Notes under the pieces: generated by a model | What the model was told of the DNA's origin: nothing | The model's database searches: none | The model's input: only the letters and a program-made list of their open reading frames with translations | Assembly: GCF_900635155.1 (NCBI RefSeq) | Contig: NZ_LR134002.1 | Coordinates: 1,116,001-1,180,000 of the forward strand | From: Streptococcus sanguinis | GTDB taxonomy: Bacteria; Bacillota; Bacilli; Lactobacillales; Streptococcaceae | DNA: 64,000 nucleotides | Direction: 5' to 3' | Made by a program: the position numbers and the translations under genes | Shown here: positions 17,918-25,277 of the stretch, piece after piece | How positions within the stretch are numbered: the first letter of the stretch is position 1 | Layout of the letters: each line of letters opens with the position of its first letter

Positions 17918-18178
17918 ATGACAGAAAATGTTGAAACAACTCTACTGCTAAATCTATTCTATTTTGAGAATGGACGTTACAGCAGAAATGAAGATTTTAT
18001 TGCAGCAAAACGCAGAAAGGCTATTGCTTTACTGGATGAAGATGCAGAAGATTTGAAAGAGATTGATCCAGAATTGGCTCTAGAATATACAGAGACGATT
18101 GACTATCTGGACTCTATTTCAGATGAAGCCTATCAGGCTGTTAAGGTCGATTTGCTTTCAAGAATTGAAAGCAAATAA
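17918..18178 (+). CDS. small conserved element protein
   Basis: 86-residue acidic, helical protein. ATG at 17918 is chosen because GGAGG lies 9 nt upstream; upstream in-frame codons overlap what is probably the lost tail of the previous gene. No motif is recognised. It is placed between the primase/ArdC fusion and the presumed oriT, so it may belong to the DNA-processing module. Function unknown. Confidence 0.5.
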   Translation: MTENVETTLLLNLFYFENGRYSRNEDFIAAKRRKAIALLDEDAEDLKEIDPELALEYTETIDYLDSISDEAYQAVKVDLLSRIESK

Positions 18179-18179
18179 C

Positions 18180-18380
18180 GTCCAAAGGACGGAAAAGGGG
18201 CTTGGGGATTTCCCCAAAACTTTGAAAGGTTTTCCTGCTCCTAAATTGGCAAAATGCCAGTTTTTGGAGTTTGGAAAATCTTTTAAAATGCGTAAGGTGA
18301 TATCACCTTGCTATGCTTGCCAGTTTGAAAAGTATAGAGGGAGCCAATGCAGATGTCAATAGGAAATTCGAGGAAAAAAT
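18180..18380 (+). other. probable oriT region (palindrome cluster upstream of mobC-relaxase)
   Basis: A 200-bp non-coding gap directly upstream of the MobC and relaxase genes, the usual place of oriT. It holds three inverted repeats: TTGGGG-AT-TTCCCCAA near 18205, TTGGCA-AAA-TGCCAG near 18246, and the perfect palindrome AAGGTGATATCACCTT near 18294, followed by a GCTTGCCAG motif. The nick site cannot be assigned by eye. Confidence 0.55.
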
Positions 18381-18755
18381 ATGAGCGATCCAAAAAAATT
18401 ATATAGACAAATACAAAAAATTATGCGAGTAACACCTGAAGAAAATGAGCTTATCAATCGAAGAATGGCTCAACATAATTTTTCAAATTTCAACACCTAC
18501 GCTCGCTATATGCTACTGACTGGTGAGGTAGTGACGGTAGATTATTCAGAACTAATTAAACTGAGAACAGAGATAAATCGGATTGGTACGAACATCAACC
18601 AGCTAGCAAGATATGTCAACACGAACGAGGAAATCAGCTTAGAAAATTATCAAAACTTACAGCACTCACTCGCAAAAGTAAAGCGCTTGATGGAAGAAAA
18701 TTTCAATCACGAAATTTCTCAGATTGAAAAGCTGCTAAAGGAAAGACGGGGGTAA
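18381..18755 (+). CDS. mobC: MobC family relaxosome protein
   Basis: 124-residue protein with an N-terminal ribbon-helix-helix-like section (residues about 15-50, including a Thr-Pro-Glu-Glu-Asn-Glu-Leu start) and the RTEINRIGTNINQLARYVN signature near 62-80 that typifies MobC (MOBP-associated) proteins. It binds oriT and helps the relaxase open the nick region. It lies 8 bp before the relaxase gene and 2 bp after the presumed oriT. Confidence 0.88.
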   Translation: MSDPKKLYRQIQKIMRVTPEENELINRRMAQHNFSNFNTYARYMLLTGEVVTVDYSELIKLRTEINRIGTNINQLARYVNTNEEISLENYQNLQHSLAKVKRLMEENFNHEISQIEKLLKERRG

Positions 18756-18762
18756 AAATGTC

Positions 18763-20409
18763 TTGGTCGTAACAAAAGTAAAACAAATAAAATCGGTCAA
18801 TAAATTAGCTGAAGGTCTGAAATATATCAAAGATGGAGCGAAAACGATTGGAACAGAATTACTAGATCCTGACTTGAATTTTCCTATCAAAATTGTTAAT
18901 GGTCAGCCTGTCTCTCAGCTGGTTTCTGGAAATTTGCTGGTCGATGTGGACTCGGCCTTTTCTGAAATGATGCAGTTAAAACAGCTGGCCAATATTGAAA
19001 AAGGTCGGCCGATTAACAATGAAGAATTTTCAAAAAATGATGTTTTAGCTCACCATGTTATCCAGTCCTTTTCTCCAGAAGATAATCTAACACCAGAGCA
19101 AGTTCATGAGATTGGACGAAAGACTGCGCTTGAACTGACAGGTGGAAGTCATCAGTTTGTCATTGCTACTCATTTAGATAAAGGCCATCTGCACAATCAC
19201 ATTTATATCAATTCGACTAATTCGATTACACTTAATAAATTTCGTTGGCAGAAAAAAACCAAGAGTGCCTTAGAGAAAATTTCTGATAAACATGCGGACG
19301 TTGCTGGTGCTAGTATTATAGCTGTAAAAAATCCTTTTGGTCATAAAGAATACGCAGCTTATCGCAGAGAAAATTCATTCAAGTTAGAAATTAAATCTAG
19401 GCTTGAGTTCTTGCTCAAACACTCAACCAGCTTAGACGATTTTCAGGATAAAGCAAAAGCCTTAAATCTAGCGGTTGACTTTTCTGGGAAGTATGCAAAA
19501 TACAAATTGCTAGATCAAGAGCAGAAGAGAAATACTAGAGACAGTACCTTATCCAAAAAAGGACGGTACTCTCAAGAACAAATTAGGGAGCGCCTGGCAA
19601 AGAATGAAATTGTTCATCCTTTAGAGAAAATCAAAACTGAATATGACAAGCTGCAAGCGGAAAAAGCTGAGGACTTTGAAAAGAGGGTCAAGATTGAACC
19701 GTGGCAAGTCGAGTACGAGACAGACTCAGGTATCTATCTACAAATTCAATACGGGATAGCAAACCAGGGAACTGTAAAAATTCCTAACCGGCTGATTGAT
19801 AAACAAGAAGATGGCAGCTTTGATATTTTTATCAAAAAATCTGACTTTTTCTATTTCATCAATCCTGATAATTCTACTAGCAATAAGTTTATGAAAGGTT
19901 CAACTTTAATCAATCAACTAGCTTATGAGAGCGGCGAATATGTGCTGACTAAAAATCCTAATATTTCAAAATTGGAACAGTTAGTCAAGGAATATAATTA
20001 TCTTGTCAGTCACAATGTCTCTGACTCAGACCAGTTTCATGATTTAAGAGATCGTTTCATTGAACAGATTGAAGAAACGCAACAATCTCTCAAACGGTTA
20101 GATGACAAAATCGAGCGACTCAATAAGATAGCCTCTGCCCTGGAAGATATTCATTTGGAAAACCCTATCGATGCAAAAGCTGCTTATCAGGTTTTAGAGC
20201 AGTACTCAATATCTTCTGAAGTAGATCCAAAAGATATTGAAAAACAAGTGATTGAGGTTTCTGTTGAGCGGAAAGGGCTGAAAGATAAGTTTGATAGTAT
20301 CGTCAAAGACTTTACTCAGTATGAAAAATTAGAACGTAACGCTGAAGCAAGAAGAACAAATCAGAGTCTATATGGTAAAATTGAACCAAAAGAAGATTTA
20401 ACAAAATAG
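18763..20409 (+). CDS. MOBP-type relaxase (Relaxase/mobilisation nuclease, VirD2-like)
   Basis: 548 residues. The N-terminal 200 residues form the relaxase domain. The motif I region has a candidate catalytic Tyr at about 21 (GLKYIKDGAKT). The metal-binding motif III is H142-L-H144-N-H146. The C-terminal half is helical and rich in Lys and Glu, with coiled-coil sections. It would nick oriT, attach to the 5' end and pilot the strand through the VirD4/VirB4 channel. The start is TTG at 18763 after a GGGGG ribosome binding site; no better codon is nearby. Confidence 0.9.
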   Translation: MVVTKVKQIKSVNKLAEGLKYIKDGAKTIGTELLDPDLNFPIKIVNGQPVSQLVSGNLLVDVDSAFSEMMQLKQLANIEKGRPINNEEFSKNDVLAHHVIQSFSPEDNLTPEQVHEIGRKTALELTGGSHQFVIATHLDKGHLHNHIYINSTNSITLNKFRWQKKTKSALEKISDKHADVAGASIIAVKNPFGHKEYAAYRRENSFKLEIKSRLEFLLKHSTSLDDFQDKAKALNLAVDFSGKYAKYKLLDQEQKRNTRDSTLSKKGRYSQEQIRERLAKNEIVHPLEKIKTEYDKLQAEKAEDFEKRVKIEPWQVEYETDSGIYLQIQYGIANQGTVKIPNRLIDKQEDGSFDIFIKKSDFFYFINPDNSTSNKFMKGSTLINQLAYESGEYVLTKNPNISKLEQLVKEYNYLVSHNVSDSDQFHDLRDRFIEQIEETQQSLKRLDDKIERLNKIASALEDIHLENPIDAKAAYQVLEQYSISSEVDPKDIEKQVIEVSVERKGLKDKFDSIVKDFTQYEKLERNAEARRTNQSLYGKIEPKEDLTK

Positions 20410-20426
20410 AAAAGGGTTTTATTGCC

Positions 20427-21233
20427 ATGAAAAAGAAAGATTTGCCAAAAATTATTATTATTGCTATTGTTATTTTGTTTGTAATACCATTACTTATAAA
20501 TCTATCCTTTAAAATTGCCTCTATACGTTTGTTAGCTGCCGAGTGGACAGCAGGAGATTTGCTGTCTTTCTATGGTGCTGTTCTTGGAGCAGTCATAACA
20601 TTAATAGGTCTATTTTTCACATTAGATTATCAATCAAAACAAGGCAGAAAAGATGATGAAATCAAGTATAAGCCTATTTTAAGATTCAACTCAATGAATA
20701 ATGAATTTGAGGAATTAATGGGAAGACAAGAAGTAATCGTATCTTTTCCGTTTGGATCGTCCGAACAAAAGATCAAGAAGAAATCATCAGAATTAGATAA
20801 GAGAATTTATGAAATATTTACTAAAGACCTCACTCATTTTCATATGGTATTAAAAAATAAAGGAAGAGGAGAAGCGACTAAGGTATCTTTAGATAAAGCA
20901 GTTCTAAAAAATGCAAAGTTGGATAAAGAAAGTCACTTATATATTAAACAATCTTTTCCGGTTTCTTTAGGTGAAATTATTGTAGATGAAACAGTTGATA
21001 TTGATATTGTTTTACCTAACTTTATGTTTTTAAAAGATGGTATTTCAGAGGATTTTATTTTCATCGAATTAGAGATATCTTATGATGATATATTTCAAAG
21101 AAATAGAACGACTATCAAAACATTATTCCGTTTTAAAGTTACTCCTAAAGTAGGATATGAAGCTCCATACTACAAAGAAGGTTTCAAATTGAATAAAGTA
21201 AAAGTTGAATTCATGGAATTTCGACAAATCTAA
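20427..21233 (+). CDS. two-helix membrane protein of unknown function (cargo)
   Basis: 268 residues with two membrane segments (about 8-30 and 43-66, joined by a short Glu/Trp/Thr loop) and a large C-terminal domain of beta character, probably cytoplasmic. Base composition is clearly more AT-rich than in the transfer genes, which suggests separate acquisition. The start is ATG at 20427 after AAAAGGG. It lies 17 bp behind the relaxase and just before a palindrome cluster and a resolvase. I do not recognise the family. Two-helix proteins of this shape occur among element cargo and defence-associated proteins, but nothing here shows such a role. Confidence 0.6.
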   Translation: MKKKDLPKIIIIAIVILFVIPLLINLSFKIASIRLLAAEWTAGDLLSFYGAVLGAVITLIGLFFTLDYQSKQGRKDDEIKYKPILRFNSMNNEFEELMGRQEVIVSFPFGSSEQKIKKKSSELDKRIYEIFTKDLTHFHMVLKNKGRGEATKVSLDKAVLKNAKLDKESHLYIKQSFPVSLGEIIVDETVDIDIVLPNFMFLKDGISEDFIFIELEISYDDIFQRNRTTIKTLFRFKVTPKVGYEAPYYKEGFKLNKVKVEFMEFRQI

Positions 21234-21305
21234 TGGCCAATAAGGTATGCCCTATTGGCCTTGCACGTGCAACTTGATTTTACTGGCCTGAAGAAACGGC
21301 CAATA
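21234..21305 (+). promoter_or_regulatory. palindrome cluster upstream of resolvase (possible res site)
   Basis: GGCCAATA at 21235, its inverted copy TATTGGCC at 21253, the perfect 12-bp palindrome TTGCACGTGCAA at 21261, and a third GGCCAATA at 21298. This could be the resolvase binding/crossover region, an operator, or in part a terminator of the previous gene. There is no T-run. Confidence 0.45.
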
Positions 21306-21331
21306 GAGTTAGGCAAAAAGGAGGTAAGAAA

Positions 21332-21919
21332 ATGTCGAAAATCGGTTATGCCAGAATCAGCTCGGCCGATCAAAATCTATCTCGGCAACTGGAGCAGCTG
21401 AAGGGATGTGAGAAGATTTTTCAAGAAGCGGCCAGCGGAGCCAGCAAGGAGCGGCCCCAGCTGCAGGCTCTCCTGGGGTATGTCCGAGAGGGTGATGTAG
21501 TCACCGTAACAGAGCTAGAGCGTCTGGGTCGAAACAATCAGGAGCTGACAGAGATAATGGCTGCCTTACAAACAAAGGGAGCAACTTTGGAGGTGCTAAA
21601 TCTTCCAACCCTGAGAGGAATTGAGGATGACAATCTCAGGCGGCTTCTGAATAGTCTAATTTTAGAAATATATAAGTATCAAGCGCAGGCTGAACGAGAG
21701 CGCATCAAGGAGCGCCAACGTCAGGGGATTGTTCTTGCCAAGGCTCAGGGTAAGTACCAGGGCAGGAAGGCTCTCTATACTGAAGATGATGAGCGTCTGC
21801 AGCATGCCTTTGATTTGTATCTTCAGGGATATACAGATAGAGACGTTAGTAAGCTGACTGGAATATCAGAAAGGACTTTTAGGCGGTATCGAGATAAATT
21901 TCATATCAAGCGAAAATAA
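21332..21919 (+). CDS. serine recombinase (resolvase/invertase family)
   Basis: 195 residues, the normal length of small serine resolvases. The N-terminal catalytic domain begins GYARISSADQN, with Arg8 and the nucleophile Ser10. The LERLGRNNQE helix and the RERQRQGI hinge follow. The C-terminus is a helix-turn-helix (DVSKLTGISERTFRRYRDKF). It may resolve element dimers or cointegrates, which suits an element with plasmid-like maintenance. A strong ribosome binding site (AAAAAGGAGGT) precedes it. GC content is higher than in the flanking cargo. The stop codon lies inside a 17-bp perfect palindrome. Confidence 0.9.
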   Translation: MSKIGYARISSADQNLSRQLEQLKGCEKIFQEAASGASKERPQLQALLGYVREGDVVTVTELERLGRNNQELTEIMAALQTKGATLEVLNLPTLRGIEDDNLRRLLNSLILEIYKYQAQAERERIKERQRQGIVLAKAQGKYQGRKALYTEDDERLQHAFDLYLQGYTDRDVSKLTGISERTFRRYRDKFHIKRK

Positions 21920-21951
21920 AAAAATATTATTTTTATAATATTTTTTTATTT
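21914..21951 (+). terminator. AT-only perfect hairpin overlapping resolvase stop codon
   Basis: Seventeen-base perfect arms (21914-21930 and 21935-21951) around a TTTT loop, made only of A and T. It may terminate resolvase transcription or act as a partition/replication site. The core motif returns in inverted form at about 21983-22003. Confidence 0.6.
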
Positions 21952-22088
21952 ACTTTTAATTATTTTTGTAGTATAATTATATTATAAAAATAATATTAAA
22001 ATAATTGATAGAAAGCTGATGCGAAATAAATCCTAGAAATTCTCTCGCAGAAACAGCAATCTTGGGAATATAAAATGAGGTTAGTAAA

Positions 22089-22880
22089 ATGAAAAGTATT
22101 TTGAGGTACCCAGGGAGTAAATGGAATCTGGCCAGTAAAATTGTTGACTTGATGCCAGATCATAAGAGTTATCTAGAGCCATTCTTTGGCAGCGGAGCTG
22201 TTCTCTTTACAAAAACTTTAAGTAGCATTGAGACAGTTAATGACTTAAATGATGATGTTGTTAATCTATTTCAAGTTATCCAACAAGAACCAGAGACTTT
22301 AATCGAAAAATTGTTTTTGACTCCTTATAGTCGAAAAATCTATGACAATGCTTGGGAAATACAGCCAAAGAATGAGGTAGACAAAGCCCTTAATTTCATT
22401 ATTCGGTCACTGATGTCTCACGGTTTTAGGAATTTTGAAAAATCTGGCTGGAAACGTGATGTGAATGGACGTGAAAGAGCCTATGCAGTCAAGCATTGGA
22501 ACGAACTGCCAGAACTTATTCAAGAAATTTCTCTGCGGCTAAAGCAGGTTCAGATTGAATGTCGTCCAGCATTTGATTTGATTTCTGAGTATGACCGTGA
22601 AAATGTATGCATGTATATAGATCCTCCTTATGTCCTTAGTACAAGGACAAGGAAACAGTATACTATTGAGATGGAAGACCAGGAACACGAGGAATTGCTG
22701 GATATCCTGAACCAATCTAAGGCAAAAATTCTCTTAAGCGGTTATGACAGTGAACTTTATAAAAAGCAACTGAGAAACTGGGAAAGAGTTGAGTTTGCGG
22801 CTACTGCAGAGCATGGTTTACCTAGAACAGAAGTTCTTTGGATGAATTATCAGTCAAAGAAACAGCTTGAATTGTTTTAA
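22089..22880 (+). CDS. dam: D12-class DNA N6-adenine methyltransferase (Dam-like)
   Basis: 263 residues, the normal size of Dam/DpnM-type enzymes. The N-terminal SAM-binding motif is YPGSKWNL with FFGSGAVLF near 35-43, and the catalytic DPPY is at 178-181. No cognate restriction gene is visible nearby, so it is probably an orphan methylase that protects the element from host restriction on entry or marks replication. The recognition site cannot be read from sequence; GATC is likely for this family. It is expressed from an AT-rich promoter region (TATAAT near 21973), with a leader of about 110 bp. Confidence 0.9.
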   Translation: MKSILRYPGSKWNLASKIVDLMPDHKSYLEPFFGSGAVLFTKTLSSIETVNDLNDDVVNLFQVIQQEPETLIEKLFLTPYSRKIYDNAWEIQPKNEVDKALNFIIRSLMSHGFRNFEKSGWKRDVNGRERAYAVKHWNELPELIQEISLRLKQVQIECRPAFDLISEYDRENVCMYIDPPYVLSTRTRKQYTIEMEDQEHEELLDILNQSKAKILLSGYDSELYKKQLRNWERVEFAATAEHGLPRTEVLWMNYQSKKQLELF

Positions 22881-23006
22881 AAACTAAGTTACTTTGCTAG
22901 AAAATTCTAGGTGAGTCTTTCTGAATATGAGTTATTGATAAATCATAAAATGAAGGCTTCTAGCGACCAATTAAGGTATAATAGACTATAGAAAAGAGGA
23001 TTTGAA

Positions 23007-23828
23007 ATGAAGATTATTACATTTGCAGCTATCAAAGGTGGGGTAGGTAAAACAACCCTAGCATTTAATTTCAGTGAGTGGTTGGCTCGCCAAGGAAAAA
23101 AGGTTTTAGTAATTGACTTGGATCATCAGTGTAATCTGACACAAACCTATGATATTTACGATGACACTGACACAGTGGCTAATATCTTTAAGGGTGAGGG
23201 AGAGGTAAAACTTATTCCTGTTAAGTCCAATATAACTCTCATTCCTGGCTATATGCAACTAGACACAATCGAAAAGCACCTTGAAAACAAGGTCAATAAA
23301 GATATGCTGTTGTATATGTGGTTGGAAGATCATTACGATGAAAAAAATCTTGAGCAGTTTGATTATGTGATTATTGACTGTCATCCAGACTTTTCAACGG
23401 CTACTAGGAATGCTATAGCCGTTAGTCACTCTATTATCAGTCCGATTATCCCAAGCGAACATGGTTACAATGCCAAGTTTAACCTGGAGGATAGGTTGGA
23501 GAATTTCAGAAACGAAGTTATTAATTATCGAACTAGAGAAAGCTATATCACCGCTCAGCTCTACTTCGTACCAAACATGATTAAGCATAATACTAACTCT
23601 TCTAGAAGCCTATTAGAGACTTTAAATCAGGCTGAGGATGACAACACTATCTTTTTACCGGGAACGCAGGAAGTTGTTTATATTCCTCAAAAAGAATTGT
23701 TTAACAAATCAACGATGGATAAACAGTCTATTTTTGAAATGGCTGAGGATGCTGCTGTTCTTCAAAGAAATCGAAGATTCTTTGAAGAAATGGATCAGAC
23801 TTTTCAAGTTATTTGTGATATAATATGA
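23007..23828 (+). CDS. parA: ParA family partition ATPase
   Basis: 273 residues. The deviant Walker A motif KGGVGKTT is at residues 10-17, and the LVIDLDHQCN segment (about 34-43) and YVIIDCHPD (about 120-128) are the other ParA/Soj motifs. It would segregate or stabilise the element when it exists as a circle, as reported for TnGBS elements with plasmid-like maintenance. A TATAAT at 22978 and a GAAAAGAGG ribosome binding site precede it. The partner genes follow after an AT-rich palindrome. Confidence 0.92.
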   Translation: MKIITFAAIKGGVGKTTLAFNFSEWLARQGKKVLVIDLDHQCNLTQTYDIYDDTDTVANIFKGEGEVKLIPVKSNITLIPGYMQLDTIEKHLENKVNKDMLLYMWLEDHYDEKNLEQFDYVIIDCHPDFSTATRNAIAVSHSIISPIIPSEHGYNAKFNLEDRLENFRNEVINYRTRESYITAQLYFVPNMIKHNTNSSRSLLETLNQAEDDNTIFLPGTQEVVYIPQKELFNKSTMDKQSIFEMAEDAAVLQRNRRFFEEMDQTFQVICDII

Positions 23829-23832
23829 AAAT

Positions 23833-23895
23833 AATAGTTTTATCATATTATAAAATGATAAAACTAATTGATAAATATTATAAAAATAGTTTAAA
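23833..23895 (+). promoter_or_regulatory. AT-rich inverted repeat (possible centromere or operator)
   Basis: AGTTTTATCAT and ATGATAAAACT are perfect 11-bp inverted repeats separated by ATTATAA, followed by a copy of ATATTATAAAAATA near 23875. The latter is shared with the 21.9-22.0 kb repeats. Its place between parA and its partner gene suits a parS or autoregulatory operator. Confidence 0.5.
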
Positions 23896-23908
23896 AAGGA
23901 GAAACAAG

Positions 23909-24142
23909 ATGGCATTCGAAGCAAAAAGAGATAAAATCAAAAAGGCTCTTGGAGAGCCGATAGATAAAAAAACAATTCCTAGTGTTAGTTTACCGAGCAG
24001 AGAGGAGCCTGATTTAGTTCCCTCTACCTATACACTGGAGAGAAGGAATAAGGAAAAGCTGGCTCGTTTAGCAAAAGCTAACGGATATGAGAAATCTACT
24101 GCAGCATTCCTTAATGATTTAATAGCAGGCATCCAAGAATAG
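23909..24142 (+). CDS. small ribbon-helix-helix-like partition partner
   Basis: 77 residues. A basic N-terminus (MAFEAKRDKIKKAL) is followed by a Pro-rich linker and a C-terminal unit with the pattern TYTLERRNKEKLARLAKANGYEKSTAAFLNDLI, which looks like a CopG/RHH DNA-binding fold. Small RHH proteins commonly act as the centromere-binding partner of ParA. ATG at 23909 has AAAAGGAG at good spacing; the longer upstream reading crosses the palindrome and is not used. Confidence 0.65.
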   Translation: MAFEAKRDKIKKALGEPIDKKTIPSVSLPSREEPDLVPSTYTLERRNKEKLARLAKANGYEKSTAAFLNDLIAGIQE

Positions 24143-24215
24143 AAAAATATTGTTTTTATATGATGAATATAAGATAAAAAACAAAATAAATCTATTTTGA
24201 AAAAGGTGGGGCTCT

Positions 24216-24890
24216 ATGAACAAACAAAGCAAAAACAAAAAGCGTTTAAAAAAATTAGCAAAAGAATCTAAAGCTAAGATTGAGAAGAACAGAATGGCTA
24301 TAGAAGAATATTGCTATCAACAAATTTCTCATCTGGAGTTTTTAAATGAACTTGAAAAGAGGAGTATTGCAAAAAGTATAGCAAGAGTACCTAAAAATTA
24401 TGCTAGGGATTCTGAATCGATTAAAGATTGGTGGAATTACTGTCAATATCCGGCAAATTTCGGAGGATACCTCCCCCATCTTAATATAACGATATGCATA
24501 GGAAAATTAGCAACCATCTTAAAAAGGCAGAATTTTGAGACATGTCAAATAGCCTCTAAACGATTTTCTGAAATTAAAGAAGAGGTAGATGTTAGCAATA
24601 TCGATAAGAAGTGTGTTTATTACCAGAACGAAGATCTATCAGATGTAGAATTAAAAGACGAACCAATCATTATTTTAAAAGATTTAAATGGGCTCTGTAG
24701 AGTTATAGATGGGAATCATAGGGCTACAAACGCCGTGAAGAATAATCTCCCTTATTTAGATGCATATATTGTTGACGATGCATTTATAACAGATAACGAT
24801 TGTTTTGGCACTAGATATGATCAAGAATTATATTTTGCTAATAAGATGATGTATGATACTTATTATAAACGTTATCCAGATTTATATTGA
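24216..24890 (+). CDS. ParB/Srx-like domain protein
   Basis: 224 residues. The N-terminal 50 are Lys-rich and helical. The C-terminal half contains a strand-turn-strand leading to VIDGNHRATNAVK (about 168-180), the DGNHR-type motif of ParB/sulfiredoxin-like folds. This superfamily includes partition proteins and nucleotide-using nucleases. Together with ParA it may be part of element maintenance, but it could be independent cargo. Very AT-rich compared with the transfer module. A terminator follows directly. Confidence 0.5.
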   Translation: MNKQSKNKKRLKKLAKESKAKIEKNRMAIEEYCYQQISHLEFLNELEKRSIAKSIARVPKNYARDSESIKDWWNYCQYPANFGGYLPHLNITICIGKLATILKRQNFETCQIASKRFSEIKEEVDVSNIDKKCVYYQNEDLSDVELKDEPIIILKDLNGLCRVIDGNHRATNAVKNNLPYLDAYIVDDAFITDNDCFGTRYDQELYFANKMMYDTYYKRYPDLY

Positions 24891-24915
24891 CTTTCCGGGT
24901 TGGAAAGTCTTTTTT
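24889..24915 (+). terminator. terminator after ParB-like gene
   Basis: Stem GACTTTCC / GGAAAGTC with loop GGGTT, followed by six T residues. It overlaps the stop codon. Confidence 0.85.
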
Positions 24916-25011
24916 GTCATTTCAGGGATAAAAAATGACATTTCAGAGGTGAGTTACTCCAAAATATTTGGTACATGGTAAACTTTTCTTATCACTTGAA
25001 GGAGGAAAGAA

Positions 25012-25131
25012 ATGCTGAGAAAATTGAAAAGCTGGCATAAAAAATATTTTGGAGTTGGAAGTACCTTTTATCGTAAAATAGCCCACTTTGAAAGCTGGCT
25101 ATATGATGCGATTGTTTCCAAACTATTCTAA
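25012..25131 (+). CDS. 39-residue basic peptide
   Basis: Short gene with a strong ribosome binding site (GAAGGAGG, 8 nt before the ATG). The peptide is rich in Lys, Trp, Phe and Tyr, with an amphipathic pattern (MLRKLKSWHKKYFGVG... SWLYDAIVSKLF). It is followed at once by a structured non-coding stretch with a terminator. Size, charge and the neighbouring RNA could suit a small toxin or regulatory peptide, but no family is recognised. Confidence 0.45.
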   Translation: MLRKLKSWHKKYFGVGSTFYRKIAHFESWLYDAIVSKLF

Positions 25132-25149
25132 AGTTTGTGTTATACTGGT

Positions 25150-25209
25150 TGTGAGGTGGTAACCCTAACAACTATCTCTTGCCTGGCCTGTTGGTCAGGC
25201 TCTTTTTTT
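25150..25209 (+). ncRNA. candidate small RNA with intrinsic terminator
   Basis: TATACT at 25141 could be a -10 box, though the -35 is weak. The following 60 nt contain a stem GTTGT...ACAAC with an internal GTGGTAACCC, then a terminator stem GCCTG / CAGGC and seven T residues. Possibilities are an antisense copy-control or antitoxin RNA, or an attenuator before the transposase gene. Confidence 0.45.
25181..25209 (+). terminator. terminator upstream of transposase gene
   Basis: GCCTG...CAGGC stem followed by TCTTTTTTT. It would isolate the transposase gene from upstream transcription. Confidence 0.75.
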
Positions 25210-25277
25210 ATCATGGACTTGAAAATTTCACCAAAAAACAATAATATAATACCTAAGTTTTAGAAAGGGGTTAGCTT

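Noticed and set aside
18099-18362. 87-codon open frame across the presumed oriT
   Set aside because: It overlaps the end of a better-supported gene and the palindromes, has no ribosome binding site, and its composition is not protein-like.
22089-22880. Restriction-modification system around the Dam-like gene
   Set aside because: No endonuclease or specificity gene lies next to the methylase; the neighbours are a resolvase and parA.
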